NCBI RefSeq assembly: GCF_000422565.1
Contig: NZ_AUMA01000010.1
Coordinates: 178,250 to 242,249, forward strand
From: Desulfovibrio aminophilus DSM 12254
GTDB lineage: Bacteria; Desulfobacterota; Desulfovibrionia; Desulfovibrionales; Desulfovibrionaceae
DNA: 64,000 nt
Direction: 5' to 3'
Under the pieces are notes generated by a model. The model had not been told where the DNA came from and did no database searches. It saw nothing but the letters and a program-made list of their open reading frames with translations. A program made the position numbers and the translations under genes. Shown in pieces: positions 19,084 to 26,702 of this stretch (the first letter of the stretch is position 1; every line of letters begins with the position of its first letter).

Positions 19084-20525
19084 AGACCATCTTCAAGGAA
19101 TCCGTGTCCGGCCGCGAGGGCTGCTGGCCCCAGGCCCCGGCCGCCGACGCCGCGACCCTCCTGCCCAAGGACATGCTGCGCGGGGCCCCGGCGGACCTGC
19201 CGGAGGTCTCCGAGCTGGACGTGGTGCGTCACTTCACGCGCTTGTCGCGCAAGAACTTCGGGGTGGACGGCAACTTCTATCCTCTGGGTTCCTGCACCAT
19301 GAAATACAACCCCAAGTTCACGGAGACGGCCGCGGCCTTGCCGGGGTTCACGCGGCTGCACCCGCTCCTGCCCCAGCTCAAGGGCGCGGGCCGCTTCTGC
19401 CAGGGCGCGCTGGAGGTGATCCACCACCTCGAGCAGCTGCTCTGTGAGATCTGCGGCATGGCCGCCTTCACCCTGCACCCCATGGCCGGGGCCCACGGCG
19501 AACTCACCGGGGCCATGATCATGGCCGCCTACCACAGGGACAAGGGCCGCAAGCGGACCAAGATCATCTGCCCGGACTCGGCCCACGGCACCAACCCGGC
19601 CTCGGCCACCATCGCCGGGTTCGAGGTGGTCAACATCCCCTCCTGCGACGGCATCGTGGACCCGGCCGAGCTGGCCAAGGTCATGAGCGACGACGTGGCG
19701 GGCATGATGATGACCTGCCCCAACACCCTGGGCCTGTTCGAGAAGCACCTGCCCGAGATCGTCTCCATCCTGCGCGCCAAGGACGCCCTGCTCTACTACG
19801 ACGGGGCCAACCTGAACGCCATCCTGGGCAAGATGCGTGTGGGCGACGCGGGCTTCGACGTGGTCCACCTGAACCTGCACAAGACCTTCGCCACTCCCCA
19901 CGGCGGCGGCGGCCCCGGCTCCGGTCCGGTGGGCGTCTCGGAAAAACTCGTGCCCTTCCTGCCCATCTCCCGCGTGAAGAAGCTGGAGGACGGGCAGTAC
20001 TTCCTGGACTACGACCAGCCCAAGTCCATCGGCTACGTGGCGCCCTTCTACGGCAACTTCGGCGTGGCCCTGAAGGCCTACGCCTACATCCTGCGCCTGG
20101 GCCGCGAGGGCCTCACGCGGGCCTCGGAAAACGCCGTGCTGGCCGCCAACTACCTGCGCAAGCGCCTGGAGAAAAACCTGGAGGTGCCCTACGACCGCGT
20201 CTGCATGCACGAGTTCGTGGCCTCGGCCGTGGAGCAGGCCAAGAAGGGCGTACGCGCCCTGGACATCGCCAAGGCCCTCCTGGACAAGGGCTACCACGCG
20301 CCCACGGTGTACTTCCCGCTGATCGTCAAGGAAGCGATCATGGTCGAGCCCACCGAGACCGAGAGCAAGGCCACCATGGACCAGTTCGTGGACGACCTCA
20401 TCGCCATCCTGGAACAGGCCGAGAGCGATCCGGCGGCGGTGCAGGCCGCGCCCGTGACCCTGCCGGTGAAGCGCCTGGACGAGACTGCGGCGGCCCGCAA
20501 CATGGAGCTCACCGATGACCTGTGA
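19080..20525 (+). CDS. gcvPB: Glycine dehydrogenase (decarboxylating) subunit 2
   Basis: A 481-residue PLP-binding subunit of glycine decarboxylase. The PLP lysine is Lys268 in NLHKTFATPHGGGGPGSGPVG, and GSCTMKYNPKF and TNPASATIAGFEVV are family motifs. With GcvH and lipoamide dehydrogenase it releases CO2 and NADH from glycine, or runs in reverse for CO2 fixation in the reductive glycine pathway described in some Desulfovibrio. The last 11 bases overlap the next gene, so translation is coupled. Confidence 0.96.
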   Translation: MKTIFKESVSGREGCWPQAPAADAATLLPKDMLRGAPADLPEVSELDVVRHFTRLSRKNFGVDGNFYPLGSCTMKYNPKFTETAAALPGFTRLHPLLPQLKGAGRFCQGALEVIHHLEQLLCEICGMAAFTLHPMAGAHGELTGAMIMAAYHRDKGRKRTKIICPDSAHGTNPASATIAGFEVVNIPSCDGIVDPAELAKVMSDDVAGMMMTCPNTLGLFEKHLPEIVSILRAKDALLYYDGANLNAILGKMRVGDAGFDVVHLNLHKTFATPHGGGGPGSGPVGVSEKLVPFLPISRVKKLEDGQYFLDYDQPKSIGYVAPFYGNFGVALKAYAYILRLGREGLTRASENAVLAANYLRKRLEKNLEVPYDRVCMHEFVASAVEQAKKGVRALDIAKALLDKGYHAPTVYFPLIVKEAIMVEPTETESKATMDQFVDDLIAILEQAESDPAAVQAAPVTLPVKRLDETAAARNMELTDDL

Positions 20526-21891
20526 CCTTCTGGTCCTGGGCGGCGGCCCGGCCGGCTACGAGGCCGCCCTGGAGGCCGCCTCCCTGGGCCTGAAGACGAT
20601 CTTGGTGGAGCGGGACGCCCTGGGCGGCACCTGCCTGAACCGGGGCTGCATCCCCACCAAGCTCCTGCTCGGGGCCACGGCGGCCGTGGAGGAGTTGGCG
20701 GCCCAGGCCAAGCTGCGCCTGGCCGAGGGCTCCATCCGCACCGATCTGGCCGCGCTGGTCACGCGCAAGGACCGCCTCCTGGAGGCCACGCGCAAGGCCA
20801 TGCGCCAGAAGCTGACCGCCCTGGGCGTGGAGTTCGTCCAGGGCGACGGCCGTGTGCTTCGGCCCGGGACCGTGGAGGTTCAAGGGCCGGAGGGCGCGCG
20901 GGAGATCCCCTACGCGAAGCTGCTCCTGGCCACGGGCTCGCGGCCGTCGTCCTTCCCGGGACTCACCCCGGACGGCGGGGCCGTGCTCGACTCCACCGGC
21001 TTCCTGGAGCTCACGGCCATGCCCGCCTCGCTCATCGTGGTGGGCGCGGGCTTCATCGGCCTGGAGATGGCCCAGGCCGCCCACCGCTTCGGCTGCTCCA
21101 TCACCCTGGTGGACGCCCTGGACCGCGTGGCGGCCCAGGAGGACCCCGAGGTCTCGGCGGCCCTGCTTGGCCAGCTCAAGCGCTGGAAATGGGACGTGCG
21201 CCTGGGCGTCAAGGTGGCCTCCCTGGTCACCCGTGACGGCAAGGCGGCCCTGACCCTGGACTCGGGCCAGGAGATCGTCGCGGACAAGGCCCTGGTGGCC
21301 GTGGGCCGCAGGCCCAACACCGAGGGCCTGGGCCTGGAGGCCCTGGGCGTCACGCCCGGGCGCGGCGGCTTCATTCCCGTGGACGACCACCTGCGCGCGG
21401 CCCCGGACGTGTACGCGGCGGGCGACGTGAACGGCATCGTGCTCCTGGCCCATGCGGCCTCGCACCAGGCCCGCTACATCGCCCGGCACGCGGCAGGCCG
21501 AACGGACGCCCCCTACCTTTCCGGGCCGGTGCCGAGTATCCTTTACGGTTCCCCGGAGGTGCTGCGCGTGGGGCGCCTGCCCGGCGAACTCCTCAAGGAA
21601 GGCCGGGCAGTGAAGGTTTCGGCCGCGCCCCTGGCGGCCAACCCCATCGCCCAGGCCCACGGCCAGACCCAGGGCTTCGTCAAGGTGATCTGGTCCGAGG
21701 GCCGCGTGGCCGGGGTCACGGCCCTGGGCTACGACGTCTCGCGCATGGCCACCACGGCCGCGCTCATGGTCCGCGACGGCTGGACCCGCGATCAGGCCGA
21801 GAACCTCATCTTCCCCCACCCGACCCTGGACGAGACCCTCTGGTCCGCGTTCACGGCCGAGGCCAAGGACATTCCAGGAGAATCCGCATGA
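20515..21891 (+). CDS. lpdA: Dihydrolipoyl dehydrogenase (glycine cleavage L protein)
   Basis: A 458-residue FAD disulfide oxidoreductase. It has the FAD motif LLVLGGGPAGYEAALEA, the redox-active disulfide GGTCLNRGCIPTK, the NAD motif IVVGAGFIGLEMAQAA and the second FAD motif YAAGDVNG. The terminal HPTLDETLWSA supplies the His-Glu pair (HPTxxE) of the family. It reoxidises the dihydrolipoyl arm of GcvH. Its position in the gcv cluster, rather than beside a 2-oxoacid dehydrogenase, supports a dedicated L protein. It overlaps the next gene by four bases. Confidence 0.93.
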   Translation: MTCDLLVLGGGPAGYEAALEAASLGLKTILVERDALGGTCLNRGCIPTKLLLGATAAVEELAAQAKLRLAEGSIRTDLAALVTRKDRLLEATRKAMRQKLTALGVEFVQGDGRVLRPGTVEVQGPEGAREIPYAKLLLATGSRPSSFPGLTPDGGAVLDSTGFLELTAMPASLIVVGAGFIGLEMAQAAHRFGCSITLVDALDRVAAQEDPEVSAALLGQLKRWKWDVRLGVKVASLVTRDGKAALTLDSGQEIVADKALVAVGRRPNTEGLGLEALGVTPGRGGFIPVDDHLRAAPDVYAAGDVNGIVLLAHAASHQARYIARHAAGRTDAPYLSGPVPSILYGSPEVLRVGRLPGELLKEGRAVKVSAAPLAANPIAQAHGQTQGFVKVIWSEGRVAGVTALGYDVSRMATTAALMVRDGWTRDQAENLIFPHPTLDETLWSAFTAEAKDIPGESA

Positions 21892-22769
21892 GCGACATCC
21901 GCGTCGGCTGGATCGGGACAGGCGTCATGGGCCGCTCCATGTGCGGCCACCTGCTCAAGGCCGGGTATCCGGCCCGCGTCTACAACCGCTCCCGGGCCAA
22001 GGCCGAGGCCCTGGCCGCCCAGGGCGCGGTGATCTGCTCCTCCCCGGCCGAGGTGGCCCGGGAGAGCGACGTGATCTTCTCCATCGTGGGCTTTCCCCGC
22101 GACGTGGAAGAGGTCCTCCTGGGTCCGGACGGCGTGGTCCAGGCGGCCGCCCCCGGCTCCGTGGTGGTGGACATGACCACCTCCGAGCCGTCCCTGGCGG
22201 TCCGCGTGCACGCCGAGGCCGGGAAGCGCGGCCTGGCGGCCCTGGACGCCCCGGTGTCCGGCGGCGATCTGGGGGCGCGCGAGGCCACCCTGGCGATCAT
22301 GGTCGGCGGCGAACCCAAGGTCTTCGAGCGGGTCCGCCCGCTCTTCGAGCGCATGGGCGGGAACGTCCGGCTCATGGGCGGCCCGGGAGCGGGCCAACAT
22401 ACCAAGATGAGCAACCAGATCCTCATCGCCGGGACCATGATCGGCGTGGTCGAGTCCCTGCTCTACGCCCGCAAGGCCGGGCTGCCCCTGGACCCGGTCA
22501 TCGACGTGATCGGCAGCGGGGCCGCCGGATCCTGGTCCATCAACAACCTGGGCCGCCGCATCGCCAAGGGCGACTTCGACCCAGGCTTCTTCATCAAGCA
22601 CTTCGTCAAGGACATGGGCATCGCCTTGGCCGAGTCCCGGGCCATGAACCTCTCCCTGCCCGGCTTGGCCCTGGTCCAGCAGTTCTACATCGCGGCCCAG
22701 GCCCTAGGGCTGGAGAACCTGGGCACCCAGGGCCTGTACAAGGTTCTGGAGCGGATCAACGGATTCTGA
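21888..22769 (+). CDS. NAD(P)-dependent beta-hydroxyacid dehydrogenase family protein
   Basis: A 293-residue member of the 3-hydroxyisobutyrate/tartronate-semialdehyde dehydrogenase family. The N-terminal Rossmann motif is VGWIGTGVMGRSMCGHLLKAG, the substrate motif DAPVSGGDLGAREATLAIMVGG, and the catalytic lysine region is GAGQHTKMSNQI. The actual substrate (for example tartronate semialdehyde, succinate semialdehyde or glyoxylate) cannot be told. It overlaps lpdA in ATGA and ends just before a strong terminator, so it belongs to the gcv operon, which makes a C2/C3 acid linked to glycine or serine plausible. Confidence 0.88.
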   Translation: MSDIRVGWIGTGVMGRSMCGHLLKAGYPARVYNRSRAKAEALAAQGAVICSSPAEVARESDVIFSIVGFPRDVEEVLLGPDGVVQAAAPGSVVVDMTTSEPSLAVRVHAEAGKRGLAALDAPVSGGDLGAREATLAIMVGGEPKVFERVRPLFERMGGNVRLMGGPGAGQHTKMSNQILIAGTMIGVVESLLYARKAGLPLDPVIDVIGSGAAGSWSINNLGRRIAKGDFDPGFFIKHFVKDMGIALAESRAMNLSLPGLALVQQFYIAAQALGLENLGTQGLYKVLERINGF

Positions 22770-22783
22770 CCCCCCGCCAGGTG

Positions 22784-22822
22784 AAAAAGCCCCCGGCCGC
22801 GTCGGCGGCCGGGGGCTTTTTT
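22784..22822. terminator. Bidirectional terminator
   Basis: A perfect 12-bp GC stem (22789-22800 with 22805-22816) with loop GTCG is flanked by A5 on the left and T6 on the right. It serves the gcv operon on the plus strand and the convergent PilZ operon on the minus strand. Confidence 0.92.
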
Positions 22823-22836
22823 CACCTGGATACGGC

Positions 22837-23187
22837 TCAGACCAAAGGCAGCAGCAGGCTGTGCTCCTCCAACCAGCGCCGCAGGGTTTCCTCCTCGGGG
22901 AAAAGGAGATCGCGGAACTCCACGCCGATGAACCGCCGGTAGGTCCAGACCACGACCCCTCGAACCCCGCCCAGAAGCCGATGCGGATCAGGAGCCTCGT
23001 CGTCCAGATGCACGGCGTCACCCGGCTCCACGTCCTCGGGATACCCCGCGCTGGGGCATTCCAGCAGGGCTCCGCTAAGGCTCAGGTTGCGCACCAGACA
23101 ATGGGCGCGGGGCCGGTCCTCCATATCCAAGGCCAGGATGAGCAGACCGTCCAGGTCCAGGCGCGAATGACGGCGTTTCTCCCTCAT
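22837..23187 (-). CDS. PilZ-domain protein
   Basis: A 116-residue single-domain PilZ protein, a family that binds cyclic di-GMP. The first motif is present as RRHSRLDLD (RxxxR-like, residues 5-13) and the second as NLSLSGALLE ([N/D]xSxxG). In the second motif the first residue is Asn, which is tolerated. It follows the receiver/TPR gene by one base and is thus co-translated with it. Targets could be motility or surface behaviour; the sequence does not say. Confidence 0.82.
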   Translation of the reverse strand: MREKRRHSRLDLDGLLILALDMEDRPRAHCLVRNLSLSGALLECPSAGYPEDVEPGDAVHLDDEAPDPHRLLGGVRGVVVWTYRRFIGVEFRDLLFPEEETLRRWLEEHSLLLPLV

Positions 23188-23188
23188 G

Positions 23189-24655
23189 TCAGCTTCCTCC
23201 GCTGCTCAGGAGCGCCATGAGTTGGGCGATCTGCGGGTCGTCCTGCCCGGCCGCCTTCTGGCGGCGGAAAAACTCCAGGGCCTGCCAGGCCATGCCTGCG
23301 GCCTTGAAGATCGTCGCCATGTGGGCGGCCACCTCCGAACGCCCCACATAAAACGCCGGGTTGACGTTCAGGGCCCGCAGCAGGCGCTCCACGGCCTTCT
23401 TGTTCTCGCCGCCCTCGAAATAGGCCAGGGCGATGTTGTACTGGATGTTCTCGTCCTTGGGCGCGTACTTCTCGGCCTCGAAATAGGCCTCCACGGCCTC
23501 GCTCCACATGCCCTGGCGGCGCAGCGAGATGCCCAGGCGGTTGTAGATGTTCATGCACAGGGCCCCGCGCGAACTCTTGGTCATCTCCAGGCTCTTGCGG
23601 TAATACTTCTCGGCCATCTGCGGATTGGACTCCGCGACCATGTCCGCGATGTCCAGACACATCTCGCTGACCACGCTCATGGCCTCCTCGCGGGCCGAGT
23701 CGATGGCCTTGTCGAAATACTTTTCGGCCTCGGCGGTCTGGCCCATGTCGATGTGCAACTCCGCGATCTTGATCTTCCGGTTGCAGTTCAGGGGGGAAAG
23801 CTTGTCCAGCTTGACCAGGTAGCCGAGCATCCCCTTGACGTCGTTGTCTTCGGCGTGGAAGAGCACCAGACGCTTCAAGGGCTCCAGGTACATCTTGGCG
23901 TTCTTCTCGGCGTCCTTGTAGGCCCGCAAAGCCTCCTGACGCTTGGCCAACCCCTTGAACCCGTCGCCCAGAAGGACCAGCGCCGCGGGATGCTGCGGAT
24001 GCTTCAGAAGCACGGTGTTGGCGATGTCGATGGCCTCATCGAAATGGTTGTCCACCAAGTGGTGCCGCCCCTCGACCAAGAGAGCGTCCACCTCGCAATG
24101 CGGCTGGAGGGTGAAGGCGATCTTCTCGATGACCGTGTTCGTGCTGGCTGGCTTGGTCAGAAAGTTGTCCGCGCCCTCCTCGTGAAACTGGAACAGCCGT
24201 TCCTGAAACACGTCGCGGGCCACGACCACCACGGGCAGATCGGGCCAGGTCTTGGCGATGTACTGGAGCTGGGGCAGGGTCAACTGGCCGTTGAGGGCGT
24301 GCTCCATGAAGAGAAAGGGCTTCTGGTCGCGTCCCAGGTATTTGTCCAGGGCCTGCCCCAGGTCGGCCGTGTCCTGGATCACGCGCAGCAGATTCGCGTC
24401 CAGGCCCAGTTCGTGGCACAGGGCGTTCTTCACCGTCTGTTGGAATATCTTGTCCCGGGTCAGGAGCAGGAAGATTCCTCCCTGTTCCAGAAAGTCGTAG
24501 ATCACGTCGCAGTACTTGTTGACCGTCTCGTCGTTGGTGCGCAAGACGTAGATGCTGCGGGTCTCGCTCTGCTTTCTCGGAGCCAGGTCGGCTGCCGGAT
24601 CCGGCCGAGACTTGACCACATAGAGCGACTTCGATCGTCGATCCTTGCGGAGCAT
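23189..24655 (-). CDS. Receiver-like and TPR domain protein
   Basis: A 488-residue cytoplasmic protein. Residues 55-190 resemble a two-component receiver fold: GGIFLLLTRDKIFQQTVKNAL, FLFMEHALNG at the place of the usual phosphoacceptor, VVVVARDVFQERLFQFHEEGADNFLTKPAS (the Thr and Lys of the fold). The expected aspartate is not obvious, so it may be a pseudo-receiver. Residues 200-480 form TPR-type helical repeats (AAALVLLGDGFKGLAKRQEALRAY-like). The ATG is preceded by a G-rich site. Coupled to the PilZ gene, it is probably a signalling adaptor. Confidence 0.72.
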   Translation of the reverse strand: MLRKDRRSKSLYVVKSRPDPAADLAPRKQSETRSIYVLRTNDETVNKYCDVIYDFLEQGGIFLLLTRDKIFQQTVKNALCHELGLDANLLRVIQDTADLGQALDKYLGRDQKPFLFMEHALNGQLTLPQLQYIAKTWPDLPVVVVARDVFQERLFQFHEEGADNFLTKPASTNTVIEKIAFTLQPHCEVDALLVEGRHHLVDNHFDEAIDIANTVLLKHPQHPAALVLLGDGFKGLAKRQEALRAYKDAEKNAKMYLEPLKRLVLFHAEDNDVKGMLGYLVKLDKLSPLNCNRKIKIAELHIDMGQTAEAEKYFDKAIDSAREEAMSVVSEMCLDIADMVAESNPQMAEKYYRKSLEMTKSSRGALCMNIYNRLGISLRRQGMWSEAVEAYFEAEKYAPKDENIQYNIALAYFEGGENKKAVERLLRALNVNPAFYVGRSEVAAHMATIFKAAGMAWQALEFFRRQKAAGQDDPQIAQLMALLSSGGS

Positions 24656-24734
24656 GGCATTCCCCCCTGAGACAAAAAACGCGCTTGTCCGCGCGGCGGC
24701 ACCCCGCGCCGAAGATGCTGATCCTGGCATTGAA

Positions 24735-24763
24735 ACTATAAACCGGACGTCATAGGGTGACAA
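24735..24763 (-). promoter_or_regulatory. Predicted sigma-70 promoter for the receiver/TPR-PilZ operon
   Basis: On the minus strand TTGTCA (24763-24758) and TATAGT (24740-24735) are 17 bases apart, about 80 bases before the ATG at 24655. The rest of the 250-base divergent gap is GC-rich with short inverted repeats and no recognised element. Confidence 0.55.
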
Positions 24764-24905
24764 CGGGTCAATGTCCCGTTTTGTCCGCCTTGGGTTCGGG
24801 ACAATCCCCCGGGAGAATCGCCCCGGGGCGGGAACACGGCTTGAGCCCGGGGCGGAAAACCGCTACAGGGGCTGGACCCGCAACCGCAAGAACGAGGAGT
24901 CTCCC

Positions 24906-25424
24906 GTGTCCGAAATGCAGATCAAGGAAATTCCCGCCGCCCCGGAATTCGACATGTTCTTCTATTGCGAGGTGGCGGGCGAAAACCGCATCGACCGCGA
25001 CCTGCTGGAAGAGATCGAGGAGCGCTGGGAACGTTGGGCCGGACTTCTGAAAGCCCATCTGCTGACCAACCCCGAGGGCGGAGCCCAGTATGTCTTCCTG
25101 TTCATGGACAAGGCCGTGGAAGACGAAATCGAGGGCATCTGGCAGGACTCGCCCACCCACGGACTGGCCCTGCACAACCTGGCCATCGCCATGGTCATGT
25201 CCGCCGCCCACGGGCTGATCCCCGAGCTTCAGGAAGGCCGTTGCGCCCCGCTGCCCAAGCCTGGCAAGGCCATGCTGGACGCCTTCGACAAACTCGGTCT
25301 GACCTGGAACAAGGAGGGCACGGTGAACCGCCAGTACGCGGTGCTCACGCCCTACCCCTACTCCGGCGGCTGCGACATCTGCTACCTGCAGCCCACCTGC
25401 CCCAAGGCCGCCCTGGAGCGTTGA
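24906..25424 (+). CDS. Unrecognised protein with C-terminal CxxC
   Basis: A 172-residue soluble protein that I do not recognise. It starts at GTG with GAGGAG six bases before; an ATG at codon 4 is an alternative. It is acidic at the start (EIEERWERWAGLL), has a hydrophobic helix region (LHNLAIAMVMSAAHGLIPEL) and ends with GGCDICYLQPTCPKAALER, whose three Cys residues could bind a metal or form a redox disulfide. No transmembrane segment or signal is seen. The stop codon sits in the loop of an RNA hairpin. Base composition matches the genome. Confidence 0.6.
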   Translation: MSEMQIKEIPAAPEFDMFFYCEVAGENRIDRDLLEEIEERWERWAGLLKAHLLTNPEGGAQYVFLFMDKAVEDEIEGIWQDSPTHGLALHNLAIAMVMSAAHGLIPELQEGRCAPLPKPGKAMLDAFDKLGLTWNKEGTVNRQYAVLTPYPYSGGCDICYLQPTCPKAALER

Positions 25425-25433
25425 GCGCTCCAG
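25413..25433 (+). terminator. Hairpin spanning a stop codon
   Basis: CTGGAGCG (25413-25420) and CGCTCCAG (25426-25433) form a perfect 8-bp stem, with the TGA stop of the preceding gene in the TTGAG loop. No T-run follows. Confidence 0.4.
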
Positions 25434-25444
25434 GGAAGGCGCAT

Positions 25445-25462
25445 GGGGAGGGCGCCCTCCCC
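25445..25462. repeat. Perfect 18-bp palindrome
   Basis: GGGGAGGGC is followed directly by GCCCTCCCC. With the stop-codon hairpin just upstream and a pyrimidine-rich tail (CCCCCTTTCCTCCCC) downstream, it may terminate the preceding gene. The GGGGAGGG arm also occurs near the window's right edge. Confidence 0.45.
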
Positions 25463-25577
25463 GATCAATCCCCCTTTCCTCCCCTTTCGATGACCTCCCG
25501 CTTTCCGTACGGTGGCATCGTGCGGAAACCCCGCCCGGAGATCCAGTCCTCCGGGCGACAGCTCCAGGGAGGCGAAC

Positions 25578-26006
25578 ATGCGCAGCATCCTCGTGAAGCA
25601 GAATGGGGGGCGGGATATGGTGTTCACCGGCCGCATCGTGGCCCGAGCCGACGACAGTGAAGTGAGCGACAAGCGTCCGATCTACACCGACTGCCTGAGC
25701 CTGTGGACCCTGACCATCTTCGAGACCAGGGAAGGCGGCTTCGTCTTCAGTTCCGAATATGACGCCTACGCTCCCAAGCGCGTCTCCCTGCGCGGCGCAT
25801 TCCGCTTCGACAACCCGGAAGCCCTGGTCATGGCCCTGGAGCAGGATGGCCACACCCACGCCGAGTTGACCCGGCTCCTGCTCAGACGGGCGGCCCAGGC
25901 ATCCGAGGCTTTCCGTCCGCGCCGGGCCGAAACCGCGGCCATCTATCCGCCCGCGCTGCAGCATTTGGCGCCCAGCGGCCACGAAGACATGGCCGAGTGC
26001 GCCTGA
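25578..26006 (+). CDS. Unrecognised 142-residue protein
   Basis: A 142-residue soluble protein of unknown family. The ATG follows GGGAGG and starts MRSILVKQNGGRDMVFTGRIVARADD. The first 80 residues look like a beta-rich domain (TDCLSLWTLTIFETREGGFVFSSEYDAYAP), while the remainder is helical with several Arg and Ala. No catalytic motif, signal or membrane segment is evident. It sits between another unrecognised gene and the CII-like regulator, in an accessory patch, and ends before a nested hairpin. Confidence 0.6.
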   Translation: MRSILVKQNGGRDMVFTGRIVARADDSEVSDKRPIYTDCLSLWTLTIFETREGGFVFSSEYDAYAPKRVSLRGAFRFDNPEALVMALEQDGHTHAELTRLLLRRAAQASEAFRPRRAETAAIYPPALQHLAPSGHEDMAECA

Positions 26007-26069
26007 TCCAGGCGGGAGAAAGGTTTTTTCGCCGGACCTGTTCCAGCCGTTTCCTCCTTCCCATGCGGA

Positions 26070-26104
26070 GACGCCGCCTGCGGGATGGTCCCGCCGACGG
26101 CGTC
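26070..26104. repeat. Nested intergenic hairpin
   Basis: An outer stem GACGCCG/CGGCGTC (26070-26076, 26098-26104) encloses an inner stem GCGGGA-TGG-TCCCGC (26080-26094). It lies between convergent genes, but the T-run expected of a terminator is weak on both strands. The inner core repeats that at 3479-3495. Confidence 0.5.
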
Positions 26105-26132
26105 TTCGATTTGAGAGGAAAAAAGCAAACCG

Positions 26133-26441
26133 CTAGCCGAACGCCGGCACGTGCAGCGTACCGCTCTCCACGGACATGCGGTCGGCCTTAGCGCGCGGGG
26201 CGCACACTCCCACCAGTTCAAAGCCCAAGCTCTCGGCCATGAGTTTGAGCGGCTCCACGTTTTGGGTCACGCGCATGATCTCCAACAGCGTTTCCACTCC
26301 AAGCTTGGCCTGTCCGTCGAACGGATTGAGTTCGCGAAGCAGCGTGGAATAGGGCTTGCCGATGGCCTCGGCGATGTCCTTGGCCGGCTTCCTGCCTTCG
26401 AGAACGATCTGCTGGGTCAACTTGGTGATGTCGCCTTTCAT
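26133..26441 (-). CDS. Phage CII-like regulatory protein
   Basis: A 102-residue DNA-binding-type protein resembling the phage regulatory CII family. The typical stretch is GRKPAKDIAEAIGKPYSTLLRELNPFDGQAKLGVETLLEIMRVT, a helix-turn-helix in which AKDIAEAIGKPYSTLLREL is the likely recognition unit, followed by LKLMAESLGFELV. AAGGAG precedes the ATG. No other phage gene is near, so this is a domesticated regulator or a relic. A 34-bp tandem dyad 226 bases upstream is a candidate binding site. Confidence 0.78.
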   Translation of the reverse strand: MKGDITKLTQQIVLEGRKPAKDIAEAIGKPYSTLLRELNPFDGQAKLGVETLLEIMRVTQNVEPLKLMAESLGFELVGVCAPRAKADRMSVESGTLHVPAFG

Positions 26442-26666
26442 GGTCTTCCGCTCCTTGGCTGATTGCCTGCTCGGCCGCCGGCGGCGCTCTCCCCGCCAAC
26501 CCGATTGCCGGTTTCGTTCTTGGAGACCGCGCATGCGGCCCTGCTCCGCATGATCAAATCCCATGCCAAGCGGGAAGGTCTTTGCTCCTGACTGGCAACC
26601 TCTAGGAATAGCATGTATTTTTTATTCTGCGGAAGGTGTCCGGCAGAAAGAACGACCAGGAAATCA

Positions 26667-26700
26667 TTCTGATTTCATCAGAATTCTGATGAAATCAGAA
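26667..26700. promoter_or_regulatory. 34-bp perfect palindrome made of two tandem 17-bp dyads
   Basis: The first unit is TTCTGATTTCATCAGAA (26667-26683) and the second TTCTGATGAAATCAGAA (26684-26700). Each is a 7-bp inverted repeat (TTCTGAT/ATCAGAA) with a 3-base centre, and the two are exact reverse complements of each other. It is AT-rich in a GC-rich genome. It lies between the CII-like regulator and an unrecognised gene, two bases past the latter's stop and upstream of a possible extended -10 (TGCTATTCC, minus strand, 26613-26605) for the regulator. It looks like an operator, not a terminator, since no T-run follows. Confidence 0.75.
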
Positions 26701-26702
26701 AA

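Noticed and set aside
26667..26700. Palindrome as an intrinsic terminator of the gene at 26703-27173
   Set aside because: The stem is AT-rich and there is no T-run after it; the doubled dyad structure fits protein binding better, though termination is not excluded.
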